Shown here in pieces: positions 16,335 through 24,882 of a DNA stretch of 64,000 nt. A program made the translations under genes and the position numbers. The notes under the pieces were generated by a model. That model ran no database searches and was not told the DNA's origin. It was given only the letters and a program-made list of their open reading frames with translations. Source of the DNA: Sporomusa ovata DSM 2662 (GTDB taxonomy: Bacteria > Bacillota > Negativicutes > Sporomusales > Sporomusaceae); assembly GCF_000445445.1 (NCBI RefSeq), contig NZ_ASXP01000006.1, positions 62,001-126,000 of the forward strand. The letters are read 5' to 3'. Position 1 is the first letter of the stretch. Every line of letters begins with the position of its first letter.

Positions 16335-17276
16335 ATGGACGCAATACGCATAGAAAACTTAACAAAAGCCTTTAATGGCAACTTAGCGGTAAATGAATTA
16401 ACCTTAACTGTCGCTCAGGGAGAAGTTTTTGGCTTAGTGGGTCCGGATGGCGCCGGTAAAACTACGACCATGCGTCTCTTGGCCGGCATTATGAAGCCGG
16501 CAGCCGGTGATGCCTGGGTCCAAGGCTGTCATATTGTACATGAGGCGGAAACCCTAAAACAGCATATCAGTTATATGCCACAGCGTTTCGGTCTATACCT
16601 TGATCTCACCGTAGAAGAAAATATCAATTTTTATGCTGACTTATACAATGTTCCACCCAAAATTAGGCGAAATAAAATTATAGAATTGCTGGCCTTTAGC
16701 AACATGACACCTTTTAGAGGCCGTTTGGCACGAAACCTGTCCGGCGGCATGAAACAAAAGCTGGCTCTAGCCTGTGCGTTAATTCATACCCCACGCATTC
16801 TCCTGCTGGATGAACCCACTAACGGGGTTGATCCGCTGTCGCGGCGCGACTTTTGGCGTATTCTCTATAAATTGCTCAAAGAAAAGGTAACGATATTTGT
16901 TTCTACCGCCTATCTTGATGAAGCAGAACGCTGTACAAGAATCGGTTTACTGCATCAGGGACGTTTACTAGCCTGCGGCACTCCTGATGAAGTGAAACGA
17001 AACATGCGAGGGGTTTTAGTAGAAATCAAATGCGAACAACCACGAATAGTTATGCCTTTATTGACCAATGTAGTCCATCCTTTGTCCTGCGGATTATTTG
17101 GCGATAAAATTCATATGGTATTGCCTGGCAATACTTTTGTAGCATTGTCCGCCGCAGAGACAGCATTGGCAGAATTAGGCGTCAAAGCTGCTATCAAAGT
17201 TGTTTCCCCTTCACTGGAAGATGTCTTTATATCCATACTTACACCGTCAGAAAGAAGGGATCGTATTGTTACCTAA
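16335..17276 (+). CDS. ABC transporter ATPase (exporter, first of two)
   Basis: A 313-residue nucleotide-binding protein with Walker A GPDGAGKT (36-43), signature LSGGM (135-139), Walker B LLLDEP (156-161) and a C-terminal extension typical of ABC-2 drug or lipid exporters. It powers the permeases encoded downstream. It starts 4 bases after the adaptor stop, with GGGAG upstream. Together with the next gene it corresponds to the two fused ATPase halves of YbhF. Confidence 0.93.
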   Translation: MDAIRIENLTKAFNGNLAVNELTLTVAQGEVFGLVGPDGAGKTTTMRLLAGIMKPAAGDAWVQGCHIVHEAETLKQHISYMPQRFGLYLDLTVEENINFYADLYNVPPKIRRNKIIELLAFSNMTPFRGRLARNLSGGMKQKLALACALIHTPRILLLDEPTNGVDPLSRRDFWRILYKLLKEKVTIFVSTAYLDEAERCTRIGLLHQGRLLACGTPDEVKRNMRGVLVEIKCEQPRIVMPLLTNVVHPLSCGLFGDKIHMVLPGNTFVALSAAETALAELGVKAAIKVVSPSLEDVFISILTPSERRDRIVT

Positions 17277-18255
17277 TAACAGAGAACGCAACAATACTGA
17301 ATATGCCGTGATAGTTGACAATCTGGAAAGACATTTTGGTGATTTCATTGCTGTGAATAAGGTATCTCTTAAAGTAAGGCAAGGCGAGATTTTTGGATTT
17401 CTTGGCCCGAATGGAGCGGGAAAATCAACAACCATCAGAATGTTGTGCGGAATTATCACACCTACAGCAGGCACGGCGACAGTGGTTGGATTCGATGCGG
17501 AGCAGGAAGCGGAAAAAATCAAGCAACACATCGGCTACATGTCACAACGCTTTTCGTTATACGAAGATTTGACAGTAGAAGAAAATATTGATTTTTATAG
17601 TGGCATTTACCGAATCCCTGGCAGTGAAAAGGCAGCACGCAAAGCTTGGGTGCTGGAAATGGCAGGCCTTGAGGAGCATCGGCACAGTCTAACGACCGTG
17701 TTGTCAGGAGGGTGGCGTCAGCGCTTGGCGTTAGGCTGCGCCTTGCTGCATAAACCACCTGTAATTTTTTTAGACGAACCAACATCAGGAGTTGATCCAA
17801 TATCCCGCCGGAATTTTTGGGACCTGATTTATCAATTGGCTGCCGATAAAGTGACTGTATTTGTAACCACTCACTATATGGAAGAAGCAGAATATTGTGA
17901 TCGCCTAGCCATGATTTATCGTGGCGAGTTGGTCGCTATCGGTACGCCGGATGAATTAAAGAGCAATTATATGCAGGAAGAAATTATAAATTTGGAATGT
18001 CTCAATCCTTATGAGGCATTGCGTGTCGTTGAAGAAATCCCTGAAGTCAAAGACGCGTCTCTGTTTGGCCGTGGTCTGCATATTGTCGGATATGACAGCC
18101 AAATAATGCTGCCCCGCATTGCTGCTGCATTAACCGAGCAAAAGATTGTGTATAGTAATTTAATAAAAATAGCACCGTCACTGGAAGATGTATTTGTCTC
18201 CATTATTGAGGCCAAAGACAAGCAGTCTGGCGTTTCACTGGGGGCAAAACCATGA
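17266..18255 (+). CDS. ABC transporter ATPase (exporter, second of two)
   Basis: An ATPase of about 329 residues with Walker A GPNGAGKST (47-55), signature LSGGW and Walker B IFLDEPTSG. The start is taken as TTG at 17266, preceded by AGAAGGGA, which overlaps the previous gene by 11 bases. The frame is open further upstream but without a ribosome site. The signature reads LSGGWRQR rather than the commoner LSGGMKQR. It is probably the heterodimer partner of the preceding ATPase. Confidence 0.92.
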   Translation: MLPNNRERNNTEYAVIVDNLERHFGDFIAVNKVSLKVRQGEIFGFLGPNGAGKSTTIRMLCGIITPTAGTATVVGFDAEQEAEKIKQHIGYMSQRFSLYEDLTVEENIDFYSGIYRIPGSEKAARKAWVLEMAGLEEHRHSLTTVLSGGWRQRLALGCALLHKPPVIFLDEPTSGVDPISRRNFWDLIYQLAADKVTVFVTTHYMEEAEYCDRLAMIYRGELVAIGTPDELKSNYMQEEIINLECLNPYEALRVVEEIPEVKDASLFGRGLHIVGYDSQIMLPRIAAALTEQKIVYSNLIKIAPSLEDVFVSIIEAKDKQSGVSLGAKP

Positions 18256-19385
18256 ACATCACTCGTTTGATTGCCATTGCAAAAAAAGAGTTCACCCACA
18301 TTAGCCGTGATCCTCGCAGCTTGGGCATGGCCATTGCAATACCTCTACTGCTTATTTTATTATTTGGATCTTCTCTTAGTCTTGATGTAGACAATGTGCC
18401 TTTAGTAATTTGGGATCAAAGCAGTTCGCCACAAAGTCGGGAATATATCAATTTATTCACAGCTTCGCCCTATTTCGGCCTAAAGGGCTACATCACCTCC
18501 TATCAAGAAGTGGAACAAGCGATTGACACCCGAAAAGCCTTGCTGGCCTTGGTTATTCCCCCGCAATTTGCTCGCAATTTAGAAAGCGGGCAAATTGCTA
18601 AAGTCCAGCTAATTGTTGATGGCAGTGATGCCAATACAGCCACAATCGCCATCAGTTATGCACAAACTATTACTGCTAGCTACACAAATAAGCTTATGCT
18701 GACTACCAATATGCAATACAACGGAAAAATACCGGCAATACCACTTGAGGCCCAACCCCGGGCATGGTTTAACCAGGACATGTCTGCAAAAAATTACATC
18801 GTGCCAGGCCTAATTGCAGTAATTATGATGGTTATTGCCGCACTGCTAACGTCCCTGACTGTGGCCAGAGAGTGGGAAAATGGCACAATGGAACAACTTA
18901 TTACCACGCCCATAAAAACACATGAACTTATTCTCGGTAAATTATTTCCCTACTTCGTTATTGGCCTGCTAGACGTACTGTTAGCGGTATTAATGGGGGA
19001 ATTTATTTTTCATGTTCCGCTGCGTGGCAGTATAGCACTGGTATTTGGACTATCCACTGTTTTTCTAGTCGGGTCTTTGACCATGGGGATGTTAATCAGC
19101 ATTGCTACCCGTTCCCAACTATTAGCCAGCCAACTTGCAATGATACTCACCTTTTTGCCGTCTTTCCTGTTATCCGGATTCATGTACGCAATTGCGAATA
19201 TGCCGCTGGCGATTCAGGGACTAACCTACTTAATACCATCACGTTATTTTGTAGCGATTTTGAAGAATATCTACCTAAAGGGCGCCGGAATCTCCATCTT
19301 ACTAGCTGACGCCATTATTTTATTGATTTTTTCCGTAGTCATCCTATTGATCGCCAATGCCAAGTTCAAAAAAAGGTTGGTGTGA
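18252..19385 (+). CDS. ABC-2 type permease (first of two)
   Basis: A 377-residue membrane protein. An N-terminal transmembrane helix (about 25-45) and a large extracytoplasmic domain (about 45-175) are followed by five helices in the C-terminal half, with the family motif WENGTMEQLITTP near residue 215. It resembles YbhS/YbhR of E. coli. Its ATG overlaps the upstream stop (ATGA), so translation is coupled. Confidence 0.92.
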   Translation: MNITRLIAIAKKEFTHISRDPRSLGMAIAIPLLLILLFGSSLSLDVDNVPLVIWDQSSSPQSREYINLFTASPYFGLKGYITSYQEVEQAIDTRKALLALVIPPQFARNLESGQIAKVQLIVDGSDANTATIAISYAQTITASYTNKLMLTTNMQYNGKIPAIPLEAQPRAWFNQDMSAKNYIVPGLIAVIMMVIAALLTSLTVAREWENGTMEQLITTPIKTHELILGKLFPYFVIGLLDVLLAVLMGEFIFHVPLRGSIALVFGLSTVFLVGSLTMGMLISIATRSQLLASQLAMILTFLPSFLLSGFMYAIANMPLAIQGLTYLIPSRYFVAILKNIYLKGAGISILLADAIILLIFSVVILLIANAKFKKRLV

Positions 19386-20512
19386 AGCTGATGTTGGAAC
19401 GATTAAAATGCATGATGATTAAAGAATTTATCCAAGTATTCCGCAACCCGAAAATGCGAGCTGTAGTTATTGTTATGCCGCTTGTTCAAACCATGGTATT
19501 CGGTTATGCCGTAACCACAGATGTAAATCATGTACCAACAGCGGTCTACGATCAGTCCCAAACCCCGGATAGCCGCAACCTTATTGATAAATTTAGCCAC
19601 TCCGGCTATTTTGATATCCAAACATACCTTACTAATGATCAACAGATTAATGAACTGCTCAACTACGGAAAGGTATCGACGATCATCCATATCCCGCCAG
19701 ATTACAGCAAAAAGATTGCCACAGGCGAAAAGGCGCCGGTTCAGATTATTGTTGACGGTACCGACTCTAATACTGCAGGCGTAGTACTAAGTTATAGCGG
19801 TCGTATAATTGGCGACAGCACCACCCTACTTTTACAGGAAAAGTCTGGCGGCACACGTAAAGATTCGGTTGGAGTAAATCTTGAAACCCGCGCTTGGTTT
19901 AATGAAAATTTAACCAGCCGCAACTTTTATGTACCAGGAGTAATTGCCATTATTGTCATGCTGGTAACCTTACTGCTGACCAGTATGGCTGTTGTTCGGG
20001 AAAAAGAACTTGGTACTATGGAACAGATTATCGTTACACCCATTTCTCCCTTTGAATTTATCCTAGGCAAGACCATGCCCTCCATTATGATTGGGTTTGC
20101 TAATGTCGCATTTATAACATTACTCGGCGTATTCTGGTTCAATATTCCTGTTCGTGGTAGCCTGTTGTTATTGTTTTTATCAACGACTTTGTTTTTAATG
20201 ACTACAATCGGCATCGGCTTACTCATTTCTACGGTTTCTGAAACACAACAACAAGCAATGATGTCCACCTTTTTCTTTTATTTTCCGGCGGTACTGCTGT
20301 CTGGGTTCATGTTTCCTATTGCTAACATGCCTGATATAGTGCAATTTTTTACCTATTTAAATCCTTTACGCTACTTTCTCATCATTATTCGCGGGATTTT
20401 TCTCAAGGGTATCGGGATAACAGTCTTATGGCCGCAGCTAGCAGCACTCCTGGCCTTAGGAAGTGTAGTCTTATTTGCAGCAGTTAGACGATTCCGCAAA
20501 AACTTAGCGTAA
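19382..20512 (+). CDS. ABC-2 type permease (second of two)
   Basis: A 376-residue paralogue of the preceding permease with the same topology and the motif EKELGTMEQIIVTP. It starts with GTG in a GTGA overlap with the previous stop. The two permeases probably form a heterodimer. The C terminus is basic and cytoplasmic. A strong terminator follows. Confidence 0.92.
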   Translation: MKLMLERLKCMMIKEFIQVFRNPKMRAVVIVMPLVQTMVFGYAVTTDVNHVPTAVYDQSQTPDSRNLIDKFSHSGYFDIQTYLTNDQQINELLNYGKVSTIIHIPPDYSKKIATGEKAPVQIIVDGTDSNTAGVVLSYSGRIIGDSTTLLLQEKSGGTRKDSVGVNLETRAWFNENLTSRNFYVPGVIAIIVMLVTLLLTSMAVVREKELGTMEQIIVTPISPFEFILGKTMPSIMIGFANVAFITLLGVFWFNIPVRGSLLLLFLSTTLFLMTTIGIGLLISTVSETQQQAMMSTFFFYFPAVLLSGFMFPIANMPDIVQFFTYLNPLRYFLIIIRGIFLKGIGITVLWPQLAALLALGSVVLFAAVRRFRKNLA

Positions 20513-20525
20513 CATTGATTTGATG

Positions 20526-20570
20526 AAAAAGAGCTAGACCCCTTTACTTGTATGGGTTCTAGCTCTTTTT
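20526..20570 (+). terminator. Intrinsic terminator of the efflux operon
   Basis: AAAAAGAGCTAGA pairs with TCTAGCTCTTTTT, extended by CCC/GGG, and ends in a T run. It lies 14 bases after the last permease gene. Confidence 0.9.
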
Positions 20571-20596
20571 TATATTTGGGACACCTAGCTAATTTG

Positions 20597-20815
20597 TTAA
20601 TTCATACGATAATATGACCAAATACAATGCAGCCCACGCATAGTACTGCCACATTGGCATCCTGCATTGCCGTTCAATCGCGTACATACACTTTCTACTC
20701 CTGATCGCTCTCTACTATATTGGTCAGTGAACTTACCCTTATATTTTACCCTGCCAAAAAACAAATTAGTTTTTTTATAAGCACCAAGCGAACAAAACCA
20801 CCGCCAAATCTTCAT
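20597..20815 (-). CDS. Possible small basic protein
   Basis: A 72-codon frame with GGGGGA eight bases before its ATG. The product is basic with four Cys (one CQC pair) and no recognised family. It could equally be a decayed fragment. The ribosome site is the main support. Confidence 0.3.
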   Translation of the reverse strand: MKIWRWFCSLGAYKKTNLFFGRVKYKGKFTDQYSRERSGVESVCTRLNGNAGCQCGSTMRGLHCIWSYYRMN

Positions 20816-20911
20816 AAACTATCCCCCATATAATGATCTTAGGTTTCAAATATGCTCCTTACCTTAGAAAGCGGATGGATCAATGTATTTTTTACATATT
20901 AATTGTATAAC

Positions 20912-20963
20912 AAGAACAATAAAAGCTGCTGTGACCGAAATCACGTCAGCTTTTATTGTTCTT
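20912..20963 (-). terminator. Strong hairpin after the regulator remnant
   Basis: AAGAACAATAAAAGCTG pairs with CAGCTTTTATTGTTCTT, closed by TGA-CCGAAA-TCA. It overlaps the last bases of the broken Crp/Fnr gene on the minus strand and would terminate it. Confidence 0.75.
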
Positions 20964-21340
20964 AAGGTTTATCACGGTCTGGTATTGTTATTTTACCGTC
21001 ATTTATCCGAATCAATCCTTGCACGGACAAAGCTTTTAACTTACGCGAAACTGTTTCACGCCTAGAACCTAGCATGTCCGCAAGATAAGTAAATCACTTC
21101 ATTAATAGTATATTCCTTTATCTAGACCTTTTTCTCTCCCTGAGAGTCAGCCGCATCAAGTGTAATAAGACCATCGATAACAATGTACAGCGTCTCTACT
21201 TGCTCTTTATCAAGACATAAATATTCTCCCTTTGAGAGATGGCGCAGCATACCACAGGTTGATAAAGTCTTAAAAATTCGAATCACGTTGGTATAACGAA
21301 ATAGTATGAGGGGAAAATATAGTGTCGAAAGCCATGACAA
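20962..21340 (-). pseudogene. Crp/Fnr-family regulator, internally deleted
   Basis: The N-terminal fragment (21340 to 21122) reads LSKGEYLCLDKEQVETLYIVIDG, the start of the cyclic-nucleotide-like sensor domain. It then stops after SQGEKKV. The C-terminal helix-turn-helix (LADMLGSRRETVSRKLKALS, ending at 20962) is present in another position. About 80-90 residues between them, including the dimer helix, are missing. An intact protein of this type next to hcp would be expected to respond to NO or redox state. It is divergent from hcp copy 2. Confidence 0.75.
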
Positions 21341-21364
21341 TTAGTAAAGGAGGCTTCCCCAAAC

Positions 21365-23029
21365 ATGGAAGAAGCTATGTTTTGTTATCAGTGTGAACAG
21401 ACTGCAGGCGGTAAAGGTTGCGTAAAAATGGGTGTATGCGGCAAAACCCCTGAAGTGGCGGGTCTGCAGGATGTTCTTATCCACTCATTAAAAGGAATAG
21501 GCTACTATGGTTGGCAATTTATCCAAGCTGGCGGCAAGATTGACACCCCGACCTATAAGTTTCTCATGGACACTATGTTTTCTACCCTTACCAATGTCAA
21601 CTTTGATCCTGAGCGTTTTGTGAGTTACATAAAGGAATCCAACAAGATTAAAACTCAACTTAAAGCACAGTTGGGTGATAAAGCTAACTCCGCACCACGA
21701 GAAGCGGATTACATGGCACCAACTACCAAAGAAGACATGCTCCGGGACGCCCCGAAGGTTGGCATTATGACAGATCCAGACCTGGATATGAATATTCGTT
21801 CACTGCGACAAACATTAATTTATGGTTTTAAAGGCATGGCTGCCTATGCTCACCATGCGCTAGTACTTGAGAAAAAAGATGAAGAAGTGGGAAATTTTTT
21901 CTTCAAGGGACTGGCTGCTACCATAGATGAATCACTGGGCGTGCCTGAGTTGCTAGGTTTATGTCTGGAACTTGGCAAAACCAATTTAAAATGCATGGAA
22001 ATGCTTGATGCGGCCAATACCGACGCTTATGGTCATCCAGAGCCCTCAGAACTACTCATATCTAGAAAAGCCGGACCATTCATCGTTATCTCAGGACACG
22101 ACATGAAAGACCTTAAACAACTGCTGGAGCAAACGGAAGGCAAAGGCATCAACATCTATACGCATGGCGAAATGATACCCGCCCACGGCTATCCTGAATT
22201 GAAAAAACATAAGCACCTAATAGGTAACTTCGGCACCGCTTGGCAAAATCAACAAAAGGAATTTGACAATCTACCAGGGTGCATCCTGATGACGACAAAC
22301 TGCTTAATGACACCTCGTGACAGCTACAGTGACAGGATATTCGCAACAAGTATTGTTGGTTTCTCCAATATGCCTTATATCGAAGAGCACAATGGCCGCA
22401 AAGATTTTACACCAATTATCAAAAAAGCTTTGGAACTGGGTGGATTCAAAGAGGATGAGCCTGAACGCAAGATTACTGTTGGCTTTGGGCATAATGCAGT
22501 TCTTAGTAATGCTGGAAAGATTGTAGAGGCTGTAAAGTCCGGAGCAATTAAGCATTTCTTCCTAATTGGTGGTTGTGATGGCGCCCGTCCAGGCAGAAGC
22601 TATTATACTGAATTTGCAGATAAAACTCCCCATAATACCTTGATGCTTACCTTAGCCTGCGGCAAATACCGTTTCAATTATAAGGACTTTGGTACATTGG
22701 CTGGCTTTCCCCGCCTGCTGGATGTCGGTCAGTGCAATGATTCTTATTCGGCGATTCGTATTGCCGTTGCTTTAGCAGATGCTTTCAAATGCGGCGTAAA
22801 TGAATTGCCACTTACGCTGGTGATATCCTGGTATGAGCAAAAAGCTGTTGCTATCCTGCTTACTCTGCTATCCCTCGATATTCGCAATATCTACATCGGT
22901 CCCTCACTTCCCGCCTTCTTCACACCTGATGTACTGCAAACATTGGTAGAGAAATTCAAACTCAAAGTTATTTCAACTGCTGAAAAAGATCTCGAATCAA
23001 TTTTAGGTCCGGATGCTCTAAAATCATAG
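21365..23029 (+). CDS. hcp: Hybrid-cluster protein (copy 2)
   Basis: A 554-residue paralogue of the hcp at 9025, with C7-x2-C10-x8-C19-x5-C25 and the same hybrid-cluster motifs: SGHDMKDLK, THGEMIPAH, TNCLMTP, GGCDGARPGR, LACGKYRFN and GQCNDSYS. It has about 35 more residues in the N-terminal helical domain (around 100-140), so the two are not recent duplicates. AAAGGAGG precedes the ATG by 11 bases. Its neighbouring regulator gene is broken, so expression may be altered. Confidence 0.96.
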   Translation: MEEAMFCYQCEQTAGGKGCVKMGVCGKTPEVAGLQDVLIHSLKGIGYYGWQFIQAGGKIDTPTYKFLMDTMFSTLTNVNFDPERFVSYIKESNKIKTQLKAQLGDKANSAPREADYMAPTTKEDMLRDAPKVGIMTDPDLDMNIRSLRQTLIYGFKGMAAYAHHALVLEKKDEEVGNFFFKGLAATIDESLGVPELLGLCLELGKTNLKCMEMLDAANTDAYGHPEPSELLISRKAGPFIVISGHDMKDLKQLLEQTEGKGINIYTHGEMIPAHGYPELKKHKHLIGNFGTAWQNQQKEFDNLPGCILMTTNCLMTPRDSYSDRIFATSIVGFSNMPYIEEHNGRKDFTPIIKKALELGGFKEDEPERKITVGFGHNAVLSNAGKIVEAVKSGAIKHFFLIGGCDGARPGRSYYTEFADKTPHNTLMLTLACGKYRFNYKDFGTLAGFPRLLDVGQCNDSYSAIRIAVALADAFKCGVNELPLTLVISWYEQKAVAILLTLLSLDIRNIYIGPSLPAFFTPDVLQTLVEKFKLKVISTAEKDLESILGPDALKS

Positions 23030-23052
23030 CACAATTGCTAAACAAAGAGACA

Positions 23053-23091
23053 AGGGGTTGTGATCAAACTTCAGTTTGATCACAACCCCTT
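23053..23091. terminator. Bidirectional terminator between hcp and nrfA
   Basis: AAGGGGTTGTGATCAAACT pairs perfectly with AGTTTGATCACAACCCCTT around a two-base loop. The hcp stop (23029) and the nrfA stop (23097) face each other across it. Confidence 0.88.
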
Positions 23092-23096
23092 TAATG

Positions 23097-24380
23097 TCAA
23101 AACTGTTTAATTCCAGCTGCCCTATTCGCTGTTTCTATGGCCTGATGGGCGAGTTCGTTGGCCTGTCCCAGCGTGTTAAAGGCTTGCGACGGATTATGAA
23201 AACCCATGCTACTTTCGGCTGATAAAAGATCCCAATACCACTGGGCTTTACGCACCAACTCACGGGCATTGGCTAATTCTGCCTCATTCACCCCCGGCTG
23301 AGCGGCAACAGCCCCAATGGCTGTATGCGCTTTGGCAATATTTTGACCTGCCATATGCTGGAGCTCGAAGGTCTGATCCTGGATGGTCTTGACCTGTTCC
23401 TGCAGCCAGGCTGCACCTTGATTATGGCAAGGTGCACAGGATGCATCCAGCGTTTTGAGCGGACTGGTTACCCAGTGAGATGTGTACTTTTGACCATCCT
23501 GCCGCATATACGGCATATGGCAGTCGGCACAGGACACCCCAGCTTTGCTATGGGTGCTTGTGGAAAATAGTTCATAATCCGGATGCTGGGCTTTGAGCAT
23601 AGCGGTCTTAGAATCAGGATGCTGCCAATCCTGAGCAAAACCACTGGGTTTATCGCTGTAGTAGGCGTACATTTCGGCCGGTTTCAACCCCTTATCCCAA
23701 GGGAACACTACCTTGGTTGTGCCTGGCTCGAAATAATATTCGGCATGGCACTGAGCACAGACAAAAGTGCGCATTTCTTCCCGGGATGCCTTGGTTACAT
23801 CAATGCCGCGCCGGGCTTGTGCTTCAATGAACGCCGGGTTAATGACCCGCAGGTTCATGGTTGCCGGATCATGGCAATTAGCACAGCCAATAGGCTGTTT
23901 GGCTTTATCCAGCATTTCTGCGAGGGGTTTATTGGCATACCCCCATCCCTCTTCCTTATACATTTGTTCAAGGTATGGCGTTTTACAGGTTATGCAGGCG
24001 CCTTTGCTGGCCGGGCCAATGCGCTTGGTCTCACGCAAATCTTCCAGCGCATGAATATGGCCGCGGTCTTCCGTATAATCTTGACCAAAGGCCATTCCCT
24101 TAAAGAGCATCTTGATCTCGGGCTGCATTTCAGATTTTTGAACTTTAATACTACCGCCATAACCTGTTGGTGAAGGCGACTCTTCCGCTGTCTTCTTGTA
24201 GCTCGCGTACTGCAAGGGATAATTCTTCCCCCACACTGCCGGGTCATATTCGCCTGCCGGAATGGGAGCTAATGTAACAGTAGCGGCAGGCTTAGCAACC
24301 CCAATGCGAACGACAACAAACCCAAAAAACAGCAAGACTACTGCGAGCAAGGCGATTAAAGATTTTTGCGGTTTACTCAA
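23097..24380 (-). CDS. nrfA: Cytochrome c nitrite reductase, catalytic subunit (copy 2)
   Basis: A 427-residue pentahaem nitrite reductase: an N-terminal membrane anchor, catalytic CITCK, then CANCH, CAQCH, CADCH and CAPCH. It starts with TTG, GGAGG eight bases upstream, inside the last codons of nrfH (8-base overlap). The same arrangement is found in copy 1, implying translational coupling. It is clearly homologous to copy 1 along its whole length but diverged. It is the last gene of the ccm-nrf operon, so it is probably made together with its own maturation system. Confidence 0.95.
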   Translation of the reverse strand: MSKPQKSLIALLAVVLLFFGFVVVRIGVAKPAATVTLAPIPAGEYDPAVWGKNYPLQYASYKKTAEESPSPTGYGGSIKVQKSEMQPEIKMLFKGMAFGQDYTEDRGHIHALEDLRETKRIGPASKGACITCKTPYLEQMYKEEGWGYANKPLAEMLDKAKQPIGCANCHDPATMNLRVINPAFIEAQARRGIDVTKASREEMRTFVCAQCHAEYYFEPGTTKVVFPWDKGLKPAEMYAYYSDKPSGFAQDWQHPDSKTAMLKAQHPDYELFSTSTHSKAGVSCADCHMPYMRQDGQKYTSHWVTSPLKTLDASCAPCHNQGAAWLQEQVKTIQDQTFELQHMAGQNIAKAHTAIGAVAAQPGVNEAELANARELVRKAQWYWDLLSAESSMGFHNPSQAFNTLGQANELAHQAIETANRAAGIKQF

Positions 24381-24846
24381 CCTTTATCCCTCCTTTGCTT
24401 TTGTTCGTGCCATGAACCAGACCACGATGACATTTGGTGCAGTCCTGCCCTCCGGCTGCCATAGCAGTATTTTCTACTGAGGATTGGTGGCAACGCAGAC
24501 AGTTGTCATTGACAATGGCTTTGCCTTTGGTCGAAATTACCATTGTCGCCGGGTAGTCTCTAAGTACCTCATGATAGGTGTCATTCATACCGGTCTGGCC
24601 TTTAACAATCAGTTTGATGGCTAAATTTTGGTGCGGCAGATGACAGTCAGTACAGTTAAACTGTTTGTGATTTGACGCCTGCCAACTTGCTGTGCTTTCC
24701 GCCATAGAGTGACACGAGCCGCAAAACTGTGGACTATCGGCATACGCATACCCGGCTCCGGCAACCAACATTCCCACCGCAGCAAGTGCCAAGACAACTA
24801 ACGCAACTTTTAAGGTATTGCCGTTAAGGAATTGACCAGTATCCAA
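24373..24846 (-). CDS. nrfH: NrfH tetrahaem quinol dehydrogenase (copy 2)
   Basis: 157 residues: one transmembrane helix (about 13-35) and four CXXCH motifs, CGSCH, CTDCH, CLRCH and CTKCH. It transfers electrons from menaquinol to NrfA. The start codon is TTG after GGAGGGGATAGT. It follows ccmF by 36 bases. Confidence 0.94.
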   Translation of the reverse strand: MDTGQFLNGNTLKVALVVLALAAVGMLVAGAGYAYADSPQFCGSCHSMAESTASWQASNHKQFNCTDCHLPHQNLAIKLIVKGQTGMNDTYHEVLRDYPATMVISTKGKAIVNDNCLRCHQSSVENTAMAAGGQDCTKCHRGLVHGTNKSKGGIKVE

Positions 24847-24882
24847 ACTATCCCCTCCCTCATAAACTTTTGGCGGGTTCTA

